From Tethya wilhelma (Eukaryota > Porifera > Demospongiae > Tethyida > Tethyidae), in NCBI GenBank assembly GCA_964030475.1, contig CAXIPT010000006.1:529231-593230 (forward strand): a stretch of DNA of 64,000 bases, read 5' to 3'. The notes under the pieces were generated by a model. It made no database searches, had not been told where the DNA came from, and saw only the letters and a program-made list of their open reading frames with translations. Numbering within the stretch: position 1 is the first letter of the stretch; every line of letters begins with the position of its first letter. A program made the position numbers and the translations under genes. Shown piece after piece: positions 1 to 12,701 of the stretch.

Positions 1-162
1 GTAGACTTCATCAGAATTGCGTCGCTGGACGGTATACGGTCTGTTCCTTCTGAATCACTCACCAGTTTTTTGTTACCTGTATAAAACAATCATACATGTA
101 ACAGATTTTATAGGGCAATAGTCTTTTACTATACATGGCTGCTAAAATAATATGTAGCTTAC

Positions 163-820
163 CCTGAATCGTCAATTCGACCTCAGTTTTTATCGAATTG
201 AAGTCCATCAGAGGTAAATTGTTATCTTGGCGATACGTTTGAATAATTCTGAAGCATTGGTATTCGCGGGCTGCTACCAATCCATTAACTAGAATCATTT
301 GATCTTCATCCGTGATTTCACCTCTTTCAAGAAGCCGACAGATCAAAGATGCCATCGTTTTGAAATTCTTGCCAGACATTTCGCACAAGTGAGAACACAC
401 ATTGCGAATGGTTCTTTTAACCTTTGGATCATCACGCACAGCAATGCATACTTTTACAAGAGCTTGGTGAAAGCGAAAATTTCTCGATATTTTAGGACTC
501 ATTGGATCAAACGGCTTTCGAATCTTCAACTCAGCAGGTAGTCGTGCAATCTTAGAATTCACTCTGCTTCTGTCCAAGAGCTCCAAAGCATAAATAAACC
601 GTGCAAAGAGTTCTTCTTCGTTGTAAATACCCTTTGTTCTGAAGGCTTTATACAGCCCAGAGGCTTTGTGGTCTACACTTTCTCGATTTTTTTGATTCAG
701 TTCAGTTCTCACTCCGATTAGCATGACTTCAACACAAGAGTTAGGCACTGCATCGTCAATATTCCGAGTGATCCATCCAAGTACTTGATCCACGTACCTT
801 TCAGGATCAAACTCAGCCAT
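163..820 (-). CDS. Tandem DED-like N-terminal exon of a gene running off the left edge
   Basis: The exon encodes about 219 residues from ATG at 820 and ends at a GTAAGC donor after position 163 (phase 1); the rest of the gene is left of the window. The protein is helical and close to the first exon of the next gene (1515-3878). Its second half (about residues 105-200) has the pattern of a second death effector domain: a leucine-rich helix pair, then LICRLLERGEITDEDQ, then a helix ending FRIIQTYRQ, comparable to the helix 5-6 end of caspase-8/FADD-type DEDs. The first half looks like a divergent first DED. DEDs bind other DEDs in death and inflammatory signalling. By analogy with the neighbour, the missing 3' part probably encodes membrane segments and an ectodomain. 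DED assignment is by eye. Confidence 0.6.
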
Positions 821-829
821 GATGCCACA

Positions 830-1115
830 TAGATATAGATATAGGTTGAGTCAGGTCTTAGGATGTGCAGCTACTGAAGATTGAACTGCATAATGACGGT
901 AGAACAATGCATGATCACATACACAAAACAATGCTGCACTTTGACATGCAGCCCGGCCCCGCCCACTATTGTATAGACACCATTCAAACACTGGGGGGTG
1001 TTTAGAAGCTACATGTTAAAACAGTTTGAACACTCACCGTGGTACGTTTGCCAAACTGAAAGCTCGCTCAGGAGCTAGAGCTAGAGGGTCACGTTTTTAA
1101 TTAATCACGTGAAAC
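830..1115 (-). promoter_or_regulatory. Conserved upstream block of the first DED gene
   Basis: Several stretches here recur in the same order upstream of the gene starting at 3878: TTTGACATGCAG followed by a GC box (CCCGCCCACT), an AACTGAAAGCTC block, and a GGTCACGTTTTT...ATCACGTGAAAC block holding a CACGTG E-box. The shared order and spacing point to a duplicated promoter. From 1116 to 1514 I see only AT-rich 3' flank of the next gene. Confidence 0.5.
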
Positions 1116-1514
1116 AAAAAAGTTCAAAGTACACAAAAGTACACATGCGACTGTGACAGTCATTATAGAACAAACCATTTAAACAATAACAGCAAATGGA
1201 TAGACTTGTGCATCTGTACATAAAATGCCCCGTAAAGCTAGCTGAGTCAGGGTCATGATTCTTAGCAATAGGCTATAGGGGAATCACTGGAGTCGAGGGA
1301 TCCTATAAAGTAAACTACATTTCATGTTAATGATGTCATATATTCATGCAGTTAATTAAGTAGTTATTAATAACTAAATTGTTGCAGTGTATATACATGC
1401 ATTATTAACTACAAGCTCATGTGATCATAGACACATAATAATTGTAATCATCGTACTCAGAAACTTTGAATTCACGAAGTCTTGTACAACAAACTTAATA
1501 ATAAAAATTATAAA

Positions 1515-3878
1515 TTAATAACAATGATTGGTGGGAGCACTGGGAGGAGTTTCTTTCACTCGTACATAGACTCTACTACCACTTCTTCTCCTCCTTCCTT
1601 GGTATCGTTTACGACACACACAAACACACACCACAAAGAGAAAACACACACCAACTAACACCATCCCTCCACTGACACTGAAACCTGTGTGCTTCACCCA
1701 CACCTTGTAGGGTTCAAAGTTCAAATTCAAGTGCCCTAACTTTTGAGTACCATTCTTGTCACCTTGAGACTTGATATCAGCTATGATACAGCTCTTTGAA
1801 AATGAGAAAGAAAAAATGAATGATAGAGTATTTTCAAGTGTATACTTGTTCCATACGGTAGGGGTTAGGTTGATATTGAGGATGGGTCCTTTTACAGTGA
1901 GAGAAGAGTTAAAATTTAAGCCCTGTGAATCGTTGAATGATGGATTGGTGTAAATCAGTAAGACGTAATAGTTCCGCCCACCAGATGGTATTGTTTGATT
2001 GAAGATTTCACACTTATCGTTCTTGAAATTGAAAGTCATTTTGCTGAACAATTTTTTAGTTACTTCTTGCTTACTAATACTAGAATTTTGAAAAAGTTTG
2101 AGATTGTTCAGTAGGAAAATGCTAATTGAAGTAGAAGAATATGTATCAGTGCATATGGTAAGATTGAATGAAGTGTGTGGATAGAGATACAACACTGTTT
2201 CATTAAGATCAGATAAACCTGTGATGCTTTTGTTAAAAATAACTTGATTTTGCTCGAAGGGAAGGTTACTGCAGCTCTCGTCAAATTGATACAGGTCTAT
2301 TTCGCGTGTGTCATTGTCTGGTCGATCCACAACCAATCTTTTGGTGAAAAAGTGGCTCACTTCTGATAAAATGACCACAGAGTTGTCATAGTAATCTCGA
2401 GTGTGGTTTCCATTGACAACATAGTTGGAGATGGTGGTCAAGGTCGCAAAGGTAATCACAACCAGTAGTCCCACAATTATGGCGAACACGATAAGAGTGA
2501 TAGCACACATTGTACTTTTCCTACAACATACTTTTGTTTCAGGAGGTCTACCACTTGGATTGGACGCTGGAACTGAATTTCGACGACCAATTCCTACAGA
2601 GGAATAAAATGGTCATCAAATCAAGGTAGAATAATTATTATGATAATTGACAAAGAAATACAAGGACAGATCTGAAAAGAAATTCTATTTTCTCTGACAA
2701 CCACACCCTAACTTCAACATACTTCGTTCTTTTTGTACTGTAGTATTTTCAGTTGTGGGATTTGTATTGTTTGAAGTGACACTTCCTGAAAGGAGAGGAA
2801 ACACAAACATGCATATATATATATAAAAAAATAAAAATATTAATCATGTAGTATTTCCCTCCCCCCAATTCATACTTACCCTCTATTGAACTAGACACTC
2901 TGCTTGCGTAGCTGCTGGTAGGAGTACTGGTATTTCTGGCTGTAAACTTGAGTGGATAATCATTGGGGGATTCTGTGTTTTCGGTCTTCCAGTTAGGGGG
3001 TGCATCTGTAACCATGCAATGACTATGCGTAAGTTTATTTCATCAATGCAAACAAACCAGAATCATCTGTCTGCTCTGACATCAAATCAGATATATCTCT
3101 TACCTATACATGAAATACTTATTAATCTACCAGCTTCCCTGCCTATGGATAGTTTTTCCCTCGGATAAGTAAAATGAAACCAGGATATAACAATTAACTT
3201 ACTTTGAAATGCTAATTCAATATCATCGTTGATCTTTTCCATGTCCATTTGATGTAGATTGTTCTCCAGGCGATACTGCTGAATAATTCGAAAGCAATCG
3301 ATTTCGTGACCTGCCACTAATCCTTTAGCAAGAGCCATCTGATCTTCATCAGTGATGAGTCCCTTCTCAAGAAGTCTGCAGATTAATGATACAACCGTCT
3401 TGAAAAGTTTTGAGGTCATGGTGGTTCCAGCAATGGTGCACAAGCGTGTGCATTGACTGATAACATTTTTCCTATCATTGGAATGAACATCACGCATTCT
3501 AATGCACACTTTGACCAGAGCTTGATGAAAACGGAAATTTCTCGATATTTTCGGACTGCTTGGATCGAACGGTCTATAATCATTCAATCCATCAGGTAGT
3601 CTTGTAATAGCAGCATTCACAGTACCTCTATTCAGCAATTCCAGAGCGTAAATAAACCGTGCCAACAGCTCTTCTTCACCATAAATGGCCTTCTTTCTCA
3701 AAGCACAGTACAGTCCAGATGGTTCGCGTACGCCATCTCGATCGTCTTGGTCCAGTTCAGTTCTCACTCCCAGTAACATGATTTCAATGCAAGAACTAGG
3801 AACTGCATCGTCAACGTGAGCATGAATCCATTCGAGCACTGTATCGGCATATCTTTCGCCTTCACTATCAGAATCCAT
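1515..3878 (-). CDS. Tandem-DED two-pass membrane glycoprotein
   Basis: Four exons: 3878-3203, 3005-2880, 2785-2723, 2590-1515; all introns are phase 1 and the model gives 646 aa in frame. Residues 1-225 form the tandem DED-like module. Residues 226-290 are a Ser/Thr/Asn-rich linker. A membrane segment at about 316-340 (ITLIVFAIIVGLLVVITFAT) is followed by an ectodomain of about 255 residues with many N-glycosylation sequons, then a second membrane segment (MVLVGVCFLFVVCVCVC) and a short basic tail. With the DED in the cytosol, both ends are cytosolic. The ectodomain resembles genes I, K and O (NSVVILSEVS near the start, ITGLSDL, NLTICTD). A likely role is a receptor or scaffold linking an extracellular module to DED signalling; no ligand can be inferred. 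Promoter layout matches that of the gene on its left. Confidence 0.7.
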
Positions 3879-3884
3879 GATACA

Positions 3885-4215
3885 AGTTGATAGATTGAGT
3901 CTGGTCTAACACACAACTGAGATTGAACTGCATTTGTAGAGTCAATGCATATGGTGACAAAACAAGGTACTGAAAAATGCATAATTTTGTCGTTTGACAT
4001 GCAGTCCCCGCCCACTTTCATGTACACACATAGGAGATTATTTAGAAGCTGCATGCGGGTGTTCCAAAGACTCTGGGTCTTATAATAAGAAACTCACCTT
4101 GGTTTCTTCGCCTAACTGAAAGCTCTAAGTCTGGCTAGACTTTAATAGTACTAGGGTCAAGTTTCTCGAGTTTCTCTGGTCACGTTTTTGGAATAAATAA
4201 TCACGTGAAACTGCT
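3885..4215 (-). promoter_or_regulatory. Conserved upstream block of the DED-receptor gene
   Basis: This is the counterpart of the block at 830-1115: GACATGCAGTCCCCGCCCACTTT at about 3996-4018 (GC box), AACTGAAAGCTCT near 4116, and GGTCACGTTTTTGG...ATCACGTGAAAC near 4179-4211 with a CACGTG E-box. It lies between this minus-strand gene and the plus-strand ankyrin-SH3 gene, so it may serve both directions. Confidence 0.45.
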
Positions 4216-4355
4216 TGGACGTGCGCGCAGGCCGCGCGCCGCGCCACTCGGTACTCGCAAATAGGGGGTGGAGCATCGTAGCACCGGGAGAAGCGACCAC
4301 AATAATCTCAGTGCAAGCGGGGCAAACCATAATAAACAACTTTTCAACGCAAACG

Positions 4356-5423
4356 ATGACTGCAGAATACCCAACTGAATGTTTACTGGTGGCCTGTAGC
4401 CACGAAGACTACGATTGGGCACGTAAAAAGCTCGAGTTGGGAGCGGATCCTCACGCTAGCGATTCTGACGGTAAAACACCAATTGTGTACGCCTGTGAAC
4501 ACGGTCAGTTGGATTTCCTCAAGCTTCTAGTGGTACAATACAAGTGCAATGTGAAACAAAGCTATGGTGAATGTCGTCAAAATCTAGTCCACATTGCGTG
4601 TAAAAACGGCCATCTTGATGTAGTTCAGTACCTTGTACAGTGCCGTGGATGTAGTGCAGTGGCTGGAGATGCATTTGACTGGAGCCCGCTACACTACGCC
4701 TGTAGATATGGACATCTTGATATTGTAAAGTTTCTAGTAGAGAAGCAAAAATGCAGTCTTGAAGTGACAGACAGTCAACAAAGAGTACCACTTTACTACG
4801 CTTCGACAAGAGGACACACAGACATTGAAGAATATCTCAACCCTGGTAAGCAGCAAGAATCCCTATTGTCAAAATGTTGCATGCTACATTATAGTGATGC
4901 CAATTGTAGCTAATTACTGTACATGTGTATCCCTTATTTTCAGGCTGCTTAAATCCTAAGACCTCAAAGCCTGTTCCAGTACACTACAAACGACCCAAGA
5001 GATTCGTCACAGCTACTTTTGATTACGTGGGACGGGAAGATGATGAACTCACATTCTCTGTTGGAGAAGTAAGCCTAAAATTAATATTGCCTTGTACAGT
5101 AGAACCTCTGATAGTGGACCCTCCGAGATAGGGACACTGTAATAAACCTCTCAACAAAGGACACTTAATTCTTATTCCTCAAAAATTCCAATTTCCCATG
5201 CAAGTCTTTGTTCAGAAGTTTTACCGTATAATTATAGCTGATTCAAGATGCTATAATAAAGTCAATAATTGTTACATCAACTTTGCAATGATGTGCAATG
5301 ATGTATAAATGATGTGCACACACATAGGTCATTGAAGTTGTGGGTGAAATAAGTGAGGATTGGTGGCAAGGTAAAGTGAATGGACAGTATGGGATGTTCC
5401 CTACAAATTATGTGCATCGCTAA
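4356..5423 (+). CDS. Ankyrin-repeat and SH3 adaptor protein
   Basis: Three exons: 4356-4845, 4944-5068, 5328-5423, giving 236 aa. Residues 5-165 hold about four to five ankyrin repeats (for example LVHIACKNGHLDVVQYLV, SPLHYACRYGHLDIVKFLV). The C-terminal 60 residues form an SH3 domain split across exons 2 and 3: ATFDYVGREDDELTF, then VIEVVGEISEDWWQGKVNG, then GMFPTNYV. The ALYDY-like, DELTF, WW and P-NYV positions that bind proline-rich ligands are all present. The frame is open back to 4215, but the ATG at 4356 follows the GC-rich leader directly and begins the repeat domain, so I prefer it. It is a soluble cytoplasmic adaptor. ANK-SH3 order is the reverse of OSTF1 and like the C-terminus of ASPP proteins; orthology is not claimed. 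Confidence 0.85.
5088..5165 (+). repeat. Possible dispersed-repeat end in intron 2
   Basis: ACAGTAGAACCTCTGATAG followed by GGACCCTCCGAGATAGGGACACTG looks like the end of a short interspersed DNA element of a kind common in invertebrates. I could not see a matching second end, so this is weak. Confidence 0.25.
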
Positions 5424-5791
5424 ACATTTTGAAACTATTAATTTTGATCATTGACAATATTACTCTTCACACATATTATACAAAAGTCATTTTTCATTTG
5501 TCGCTATTTATTTTGATCAACATTGCTGCATTCAATTTAATAGCTCAGACTGTCTGATATTACTAACATATCAGTTATTCCTAGTATTCCTCTATCATGC
5601 AGTATATCAGATTCTAAGGGGGTTCTCTATACTCGATCATTTCGATAGTGCAACACCAAAGTTTGCAAACCTGATTACAAAGTGATGTATAGATAAATCA
5701 CTTCGAGAAAGAACAAAACCAAACAGTCAAGTATGTATACAAGCTTGTACGAAAATATTTTGATGATTATACTCACGTGCAAACATAACTT

Positions 5792-6802
5792 TTAAATACA
5801 CACATAGATACGAAGACAAACAACAAGACTTAGTGTCACACTCAAAGCAAACAGAAAGGTTAATACCCACTGCATACCATCAGGAGGTGGAAGCATCCGA
5901 TACATCACTACAATGATGTGCACAATTGAATATTCGTCTTGTCCGTTCGAAGGATGAACATAGGCAAGTAAATATTGTCGCTCGTCCTGCAATAAGGAAG
6001 GAGTGGTGATGTTAGTGCAGTGGCCGTCTACTATCAGAGTACAATAGCCGAAATCTTTTTCGAAGTCTTTGTGATCGTAGAATGTCAAATGAACGGTTGC
6101 TCGAAAAGAGAAGTAAACTTTAGCCGGTGTAGAACACACAATGAAATATTGCATAGGGTAATTACTAGTCGAACGAAACTCAAATGATGTAAGAGCACTC
6201 TTGTTTTTAGCACCAACAGTGAAGTTTTTACGGAAGGCGGCATATCTCCTATACTCTTCATAGCCTGTCTGAGCATAATCCTGATAGTAATAGGTCTCAT
6301 TGAAAATGAGACACTCACCACTTGTCGTTGAAGAGTTTTTACTCTTTGCTTCCAACTGGTATTTGACCGACTCCATGCCATAAAGATACAAAAGACTACC
6401 GCTCTCAAAAGAAGCATCCGGGAGGTACTCTTCATTGCCAACATAATTTTTCACAGCAGAGTGAGTCATTAGTCTGGATTCGGGTACTTTATAGACATCC
6501 ACAGTCTTGTAGCTATCGAAACTGAAGAGGGATTGATAAATGTCCCAGCGAGCAGTCCAATATTGATTGGAGGAACCTAGTAGGACGGTTTCACCCTCGT
6601 GACCAACAACTGATGTGCCAAATGGTCCATATAGCATCCATAGGTAGAAAAGTAGCAAGAGTGATATTAGAAGAACTGGCACAGATGCAAGTATACCAAC
6701 TTGTATGTGAGTTTGAGATTTGGACTTGGTGGCTGACTTTGCAGGAAGATTTTTTGATATGACATTCTGCAATGGAGTTGAAAAATCTAATCCCTTTTCC
6801 AT
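5792..6802 (-). CDS. Intronless two-pass membrane glycoprotein, divergent family member
   Basis: A single open exon of 336 aa. Residues 1-34 are a polar tail without signal peptide features. A strong membrane segment lies at about 35-60 (ILASVPVLLISLLLLFYLWM). The ectodomain has several sequons and ends before a second hydrophobic stretch (VLTFLFALSVTLSLVVCLRIYVCI) at the extreme C-terminus. Topology and size match the tandem family at 15-58 kb. The GETVLLG start of the ectodomain and the FYDHKDFEKDFGYC...C block match the NDTVVVG and FY-x-x-DYD...C...C positions of that family. It lacks introns and a clear dileucine motif. It may be an early-diverged or retroposed copy. From 5424 to 5791 I see only its 3' flank. 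Confidence 0.65.
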   Translation of the reverse strand: MEKGLDFSTPLQNVISKNLPAKSATKSKSQTHIQVGILASVPVLLISLLLLFYLWMLYGPFGTSVVGHEGETVLLGSSNQYWTARWDIYQSLFSFDSYKTVDVYKVPESRLMTHSAVKNYVGNEEYLPDASFESGSLLYLYGMESVKYQLEAKSKNSSTTSGECLIFNETYYYQDYAQTGYEEYRRYAAFRKNFTVGAKNKSALTSFEFRSTSNYPMQYFIVCSTPAKVYFSFRATVHLTFYDHKDFEKDFGYCTLIVDGHCTNITTPSLLQDERQYLLAYVHPSNGQDEYSIVHIIVVMYRMLPPPDGMQWVLTFLFALSVTLSLVVCLRIYVCI

Positions 6803-7071
6803 CAGTATTGATCTTTAATATCCCAATGAATGAGAAACAAACAGTTACTGTGGCAAGAAGTAAACCATGAAGCAGTCTCACACAGATTACTCCACGTGGT
6901 TGGAACAGGGTCGATCAAACGTATGCGCGATCAAAATTTTTGATTTGGGCGGAGCTTCCGTTAATGCGATCATCTGTTTACTAAACCACTGAGCTTCAAC
7001 TTTTACCTGGTGAGCAAAGACAAAGAGATATCAATTTTTTTAGACCCACAGTAGAGAGAGAGTGAGTTGCC
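6803..7071. promoter_or_regulatory. Short intergenic region between divergent genes
   Basis: The minus-strand membrane gene starts at 6802 and the plus-strand vWA gene at 7072, so 269 bp must hold both promoters. I see no clear TATA box or named site. Confidence 0.4.
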
Positions 7072-8567
7072 ATGCCGCTAGATACCGTCCTGTTGTTGGA
7101 CACATCGGGGTCCATGGCTGGCCGCGGAATCAGGGAGCTGAAGCGCGCGTGTACCACTTTCATGGACGGCGTGGAGGAGACTGCACGGCAAACTGGACTG
7201 AAGGTGAGTCAAAATTTATGTTCAAACTTTGTGCTTCATTGCCACAGTCTGTGATTACACACAGCCCCTATTTTTAGAGAGAAAGTCAACTTAATAATTT
7301 TAATGACTAGCATGATCTTACACTGATAACAATTCTGAACTGAGCAGAAATCATGATTACTGATTAGTCAACTCTAGATATGAGCAGCTGCTGCATACAC
7401 AAAAGAATACTATGTAAATGCACAGACATAATGTTGTTATGGACCTTTAAATATCTAAAACTACTTCTGACGAATGTGTACTTTTTGAAGAGGTCGGCTG
7501 TGCATACCCGTTGCTGGTACACTTTTATATACCTACTGTAGCCAGACCAAGTGCTAGCTGAATGACTTGACCACAGAACAGTTTCAAATTAACTTTCAGT
7601 ATTGATAAACACAAGCATAACAATAACAAGCTGTAGCTAGTAGTATAGTTGCATGAATAGTAATTATTCCAGACTACAGGTGCCATAATATGTGAAGTAA
7701 TGGCATTCATTCACTTCTATAATGTATGCACATGTACTCTGAACCTTTATTCACAATACAATGTCACCCAGTCTAATTGTAAGAGCCTTGAAATGAAACA
7801 ATGTTCCAGCAATTATTGCCACTCAATTCCCAATAGATTGTGGGAGTAGCGCACAATACGTACCATGACTCTTAGCTCATAAGAAGGCTGATTGAATCTG
7901 TATGTATACTGATTGTATACTCAAAAGCTACTGTGTAAATGTAGCATACCAACTGAGCCATGTTGACAATAGACCATTAAGATTCAACAGCTAGCTTACG
8001 TTGTTTAGCTTTGATTACTGATCATTAAGTAGGGGGTTATTGAAAGCATGAAGTCTCATTCTTGTTATATATATATATATAATTATGCTAAATTTAATGT
8101 AGGATCTCAAACCTATATTTTAGCTCTCACTTGTCATATATATGTAGAAGAGAGAATTAATGACTATTAGCAAAGAAATGTTACATTATGGTGATAAGTT
8201 TACAGTACGTATCACCTGTATTAGTGTATGTGTACTATAATTATGTGGAAACCACTATTGGTTAATTGTGAAGCTAAAACCATAACAATAACAAAACTCT
8301 AAGAAAACATTTCAGCTGTGTACACACTACAAACTATTGTGGCTGCTCCACAGACAATGGGGGAACAACCTGCAATAGTATCCCTACTTGTGTGTGTGCT
8401 GGGCACACTGGCAACATTGGAACATTGCTTGAATTTCTCGAGAAGAATCAATGGCTTCTGAAATATTTCATCTCAGGTTTTAGATGATGTATACACATCA
8501 TGCATTGCTGAGCTCCAAGTTTTTGTCATAATGGCTTGATACGTACCCATGTTGTGTTCTTTACACA

Positions 8568-8639
<72 letters not shown>

Positions 8640-11162
8640 AGGAAAATGTTGGGATCGTAGAATTCAATCAGACAGCTAAGGTTCTTCAAAGTCTCACCAA
8701 CAACTATGCTCAATGTCGGAGAGCAATAGGTATAAGATCATGTGATGAATGTGTGGAGACTGCCTCCACAGAACCATGCATTAAGCTATTCATAGTGCAG
8801 ATATGCCAATATACTTCTGATATATCAATAGAGCTAACCAGTTTCATAACCCACCATTCCTTTGCATGGGGGATTAGGTGTATGTGCAGTGTTATTCTAC
8901 ATGGTGTGAATCAATTTTGCTCAAGTTTGAACTGACCCTTTGACTCTTGATATAGTTATGTAAACTACCTATAGGCTATAGGTGCTCTCTCATGGAAGCG
9001 AAAGTAAACTCAAAATTGCATTATGTAATGAACCTCCCAACAGAACAAGCCCGCGCAAAAATTAACTATAATGTGTACAAGTTTTTATGTACTACGGCAG
9101 TTTTGGACGAAAATGCCTGGCTGCTGGTAGCTTATGGTAAGCGCTTGAAATTTATCTCAAAGACAGTCAGTATAATAGCTAAAAAGTTGTGTCACCATGA
9201 GAAGTTCTGAGTCTGGGAACGAGACTAAGGTAGCACCAGTGCACTCTCAACTCCATTTGTTGGCTATGCAAGGCTCCTAAAACTCAAATACGCTTGCTTC
9301 TTGAGCTATCAAGTTACTTTTTTGCCTCCCTTTGCTTTTACTTCTTGGCTTTCGAGCGTTTTATTCGCTGAAACCAGACATGTGGACATTAGCAATGAAC
9401 TGCGACGTTTGGAAATAATTGCATTCCGATGACGTATATACATGGCCAATCAGATTTGAAAATTGATTTTTGGGCCACAAAATCAAACTAAAATCACTTC
9501 CATGAGAGAGCACCTTTAATATCTTGTGTCAATGGTTGAGATGTGATGATGTTAATGTTTTCTTTCCACAGAAACCCTTAAGGCTGGAGGACAGACAGCC
9601 ATGTTTGATGGGCTAATGACGGCACTTAAGGAAGTCATCGAACACGGTACGTTTAACTCAATTATCAAAAAGGTAAACTTTTCAGTGTATAAAGCTAAGT
9701 GGATATGTAGCAATTTTGATTTAGCTGATCAAAACACGTAATTTTTATGTAGCCTGTGTAAATTTAGTAGTAGCAATGAATACCATCAGCATTCTTCATA
9801 TTTCATGATATGTACGTTATATTGTTATACGATATCTTTAGCTATACAATTATTATAGTCACTCCAATAAAACATATAGTCTATATGATCATGAATTCTC
9901 TAAAGATTTTTTTTAAAAAATACCCACCTTCCTAATAAGGTGATACCAGTTCTCAAGATCATATGCTCGTGGGTGCATCCTACACTTTCTGACTGATGTA
10001 AACATAAACACATACCTGGTCCATGAAAATTTTTTCTCTTTTTTTTTGGTAAACAACTCTTCCTAGTATCTGTTGTATCTATCCAGGAGGAGTGTTGAGG
10101 GTGGCCGGTATCCCCATGACCCCTCGCATCATCATGATGACCGATGGACGACCAACAGACCCGAAGGTGAACGAGGACGAGGTATGTGTGTATGTATGTA
10201 TGTATGTATGTATGTATGTCCACATAGAGTACATGTATAGAGCTGGATAAAGATTCTGTATGAATATTATGTATGCTATTTTCATTGATTTTGAGAGCTA
10301 AGTTAAATGGGCTAGCAAAAAACTAAGTTCAAACCTTTCTACAGTTAGATTTTAACTATACTTTTATAATAGCCACCTCAATCCATTCAACATTTAGGCT
10401 CGTGAAAAAGTCCTCAAGGCTGCTCTATCGTTTGGTCCTGCCTGGAAGCTGGTCGGACTCCCATTCCCTGTTCCAATAGCGTGTGTTGGGTGTGGCGACT
10501 GTGACCCCTCCCTCCTCGACGCCATTGCCGACATCACTAAGGGGATGTTTGTCATCGTGGAGAATATTGACGAGCTCAGCACTTTCTTTAGACGACAAGT
10601 GAGAATAATGTATACTGTATAGGGGGAAAGTTTTGCGGGGTTTAACTTTCGTGGTTTTTGCGGATCACGATCTGTCAGTGAAATTCTCCGTAATGTATGT
10701 ATATACGTATGGGTGTCTTGCAGCTCATCTGTGAAACTTAAAATGCAAAAGTGTTTGACAAGAGACATCCGTGAGGTTAAACCTCGTGAAACTTTCCCGC
10801 TGTATGCATGGTATATTCATTCTTATAAGTTTCAAAATGTACATGCATACACATTATGAAATAATTATGATTGTGTATGTATGTAGTGTTACCACTATGA
10901 TAGAAATATGTGTGCACATTTTGCCCATTGTACAATCACACACTTTCTGAATAAGGTTCTTCTAATTCGTTTTGCTGCCAAATTTGCATCAGGTACACAT
11001 TAACATTAACATTGGTTGATGATGTGAAACATGTAAAAATGCTATTCATTGAATCACTCACTCATTCACACACCTGTACATCTCTCTATCATTCTTTCTC
11101 TCTCTATAACCGTGTGAGTCATTCTTTCTAGACTCATGATCATTCTTTCTCTCCCTCTCTCC

Positions 11163-11230
<68 letters not shown>

Positions 11231-11334
11231 NTCTCTCTCTCTCTCTCTCTCTCTCACAATTATTCTTTCTCTCTCACACACTCATTCTTTCTCTGGCACA
11301 CTCATTTTTTTCTCTCTCTTACACACTCTCTCTT

Positions 11335-11366
<32 letters not shown>

Positions 11367-12570
11367 CTCCATGATAAGATATGCAGCGTCTTCGATCTCA
11401 GCTAGCTCTGGCAGCCTTCTTGAGGGAGCTAGGTGAAGCTGTAGAAGAAGCTGAAGTGGTAAGTATTGACATAGTCTCCAAGAATATAATATTATAGTCT
11501 GTCACAAAAGCAATGACTTAATTTTCTCTGATTGTGGTTTTGTATATGTAAAGTTGTAAACTTAATTCTGTGACTATAACCTTAGCAACATTTTTGACAA
11601 TAATTATTATGTGTATATGAAATAATGAATTTCCAGTCTTGTTATTTTTAAGTGTTATATGGTCATTGTTCACAGTAAAAAAACAACTTTATCCGTACTC
11701 AATCCATCCTTGCAGGCTGGTATGCAGAGGTTGCTATTGGCGATGTTACAGATGGCCGATGATGATGACGATAGTGACGAAGCTCCTCCCACTAGGAGAC
11801 CGGGACCACCCAGCGGAGGACCGTCAGGAGGAGGCCCCTCCCCCAGAGCAATGTACGACGTGAGACCTAGCTGGGATAAGTTTAGTGCAATATTTTGAGT
11901 GGGGGGAAAAGGTCTGGTTCACTGCTTCCACTCAATCTATCATTTGGTAATAATAAAATTAATATGGAGCAACTAATAATAGTGACTTTTACTGATCATG
12001 ATAATTTATTAATAATATTTTTTTTGTCAGTTAAATTATTAGAAGGTCGTATGAATCTGGGATTGATACCATTGGGATTATAACAGCTTAAACTTTCAAG
12101 AGATTTTACATGGAGTGGTCATGTTGTTGAAATAAACAGTGTTTTGATTTACCCCCTGCAGTACATCCGGTCCCTCAACCTTCTCTCCACCTGGTGCTAC
12201 TGGGGGGACTTCTTATGGCCGATCTCGCTCACCAGGTCCCCCCAGTAGGGGTGCAGTGGTACGCCCCCCAGAGGGGAGGGGTGGACCACCCCCTGGATCA
12301 GCTGCTATCGTGATGGAGCAACGCAGAGCAGTGTATGTTGTTTATACAAAAAAAATTGTATGGTTAAATTTGTCATGCAGTTATTTTTGTATCCCTAAAA
12401 GCTTTAAAAATTGTTACATTAAAAGACTATTCAAGTTTTATACTGGACAGAAGTTTGGTGTCAGTTTCATATAGCTATAGTTGTTACGTAAGCTCCTAGC
12501 AAATGCTGTACGAAATTTATAATTTCTTTCATTGTTAGGTTAATTGTGCCTAGTTAAAATACATCATTAT

Positions 12571-12660
<90 letters not shown>

Positions 12661-12661
12661 N

Positions 12662-12701
<40 letters not shown>

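Noticed and set aside
4157..4422. Minus-strand frames over the ankyrin gene start
   Set aside because: Shadow frames of a GC-rich leader; the plus-strand exon is supported by ankyrin and SH3 homology.
8549..8935. 128-codon frame starting in the CT repeat
   Set aside because: Only 8642-8729 of it is vWA exon 2; the rest is repeat and intron.
11066..11405. Arg-Glu and Ser-Leu repeat frames
   Set aside because: Translations of the (CT)n tract.
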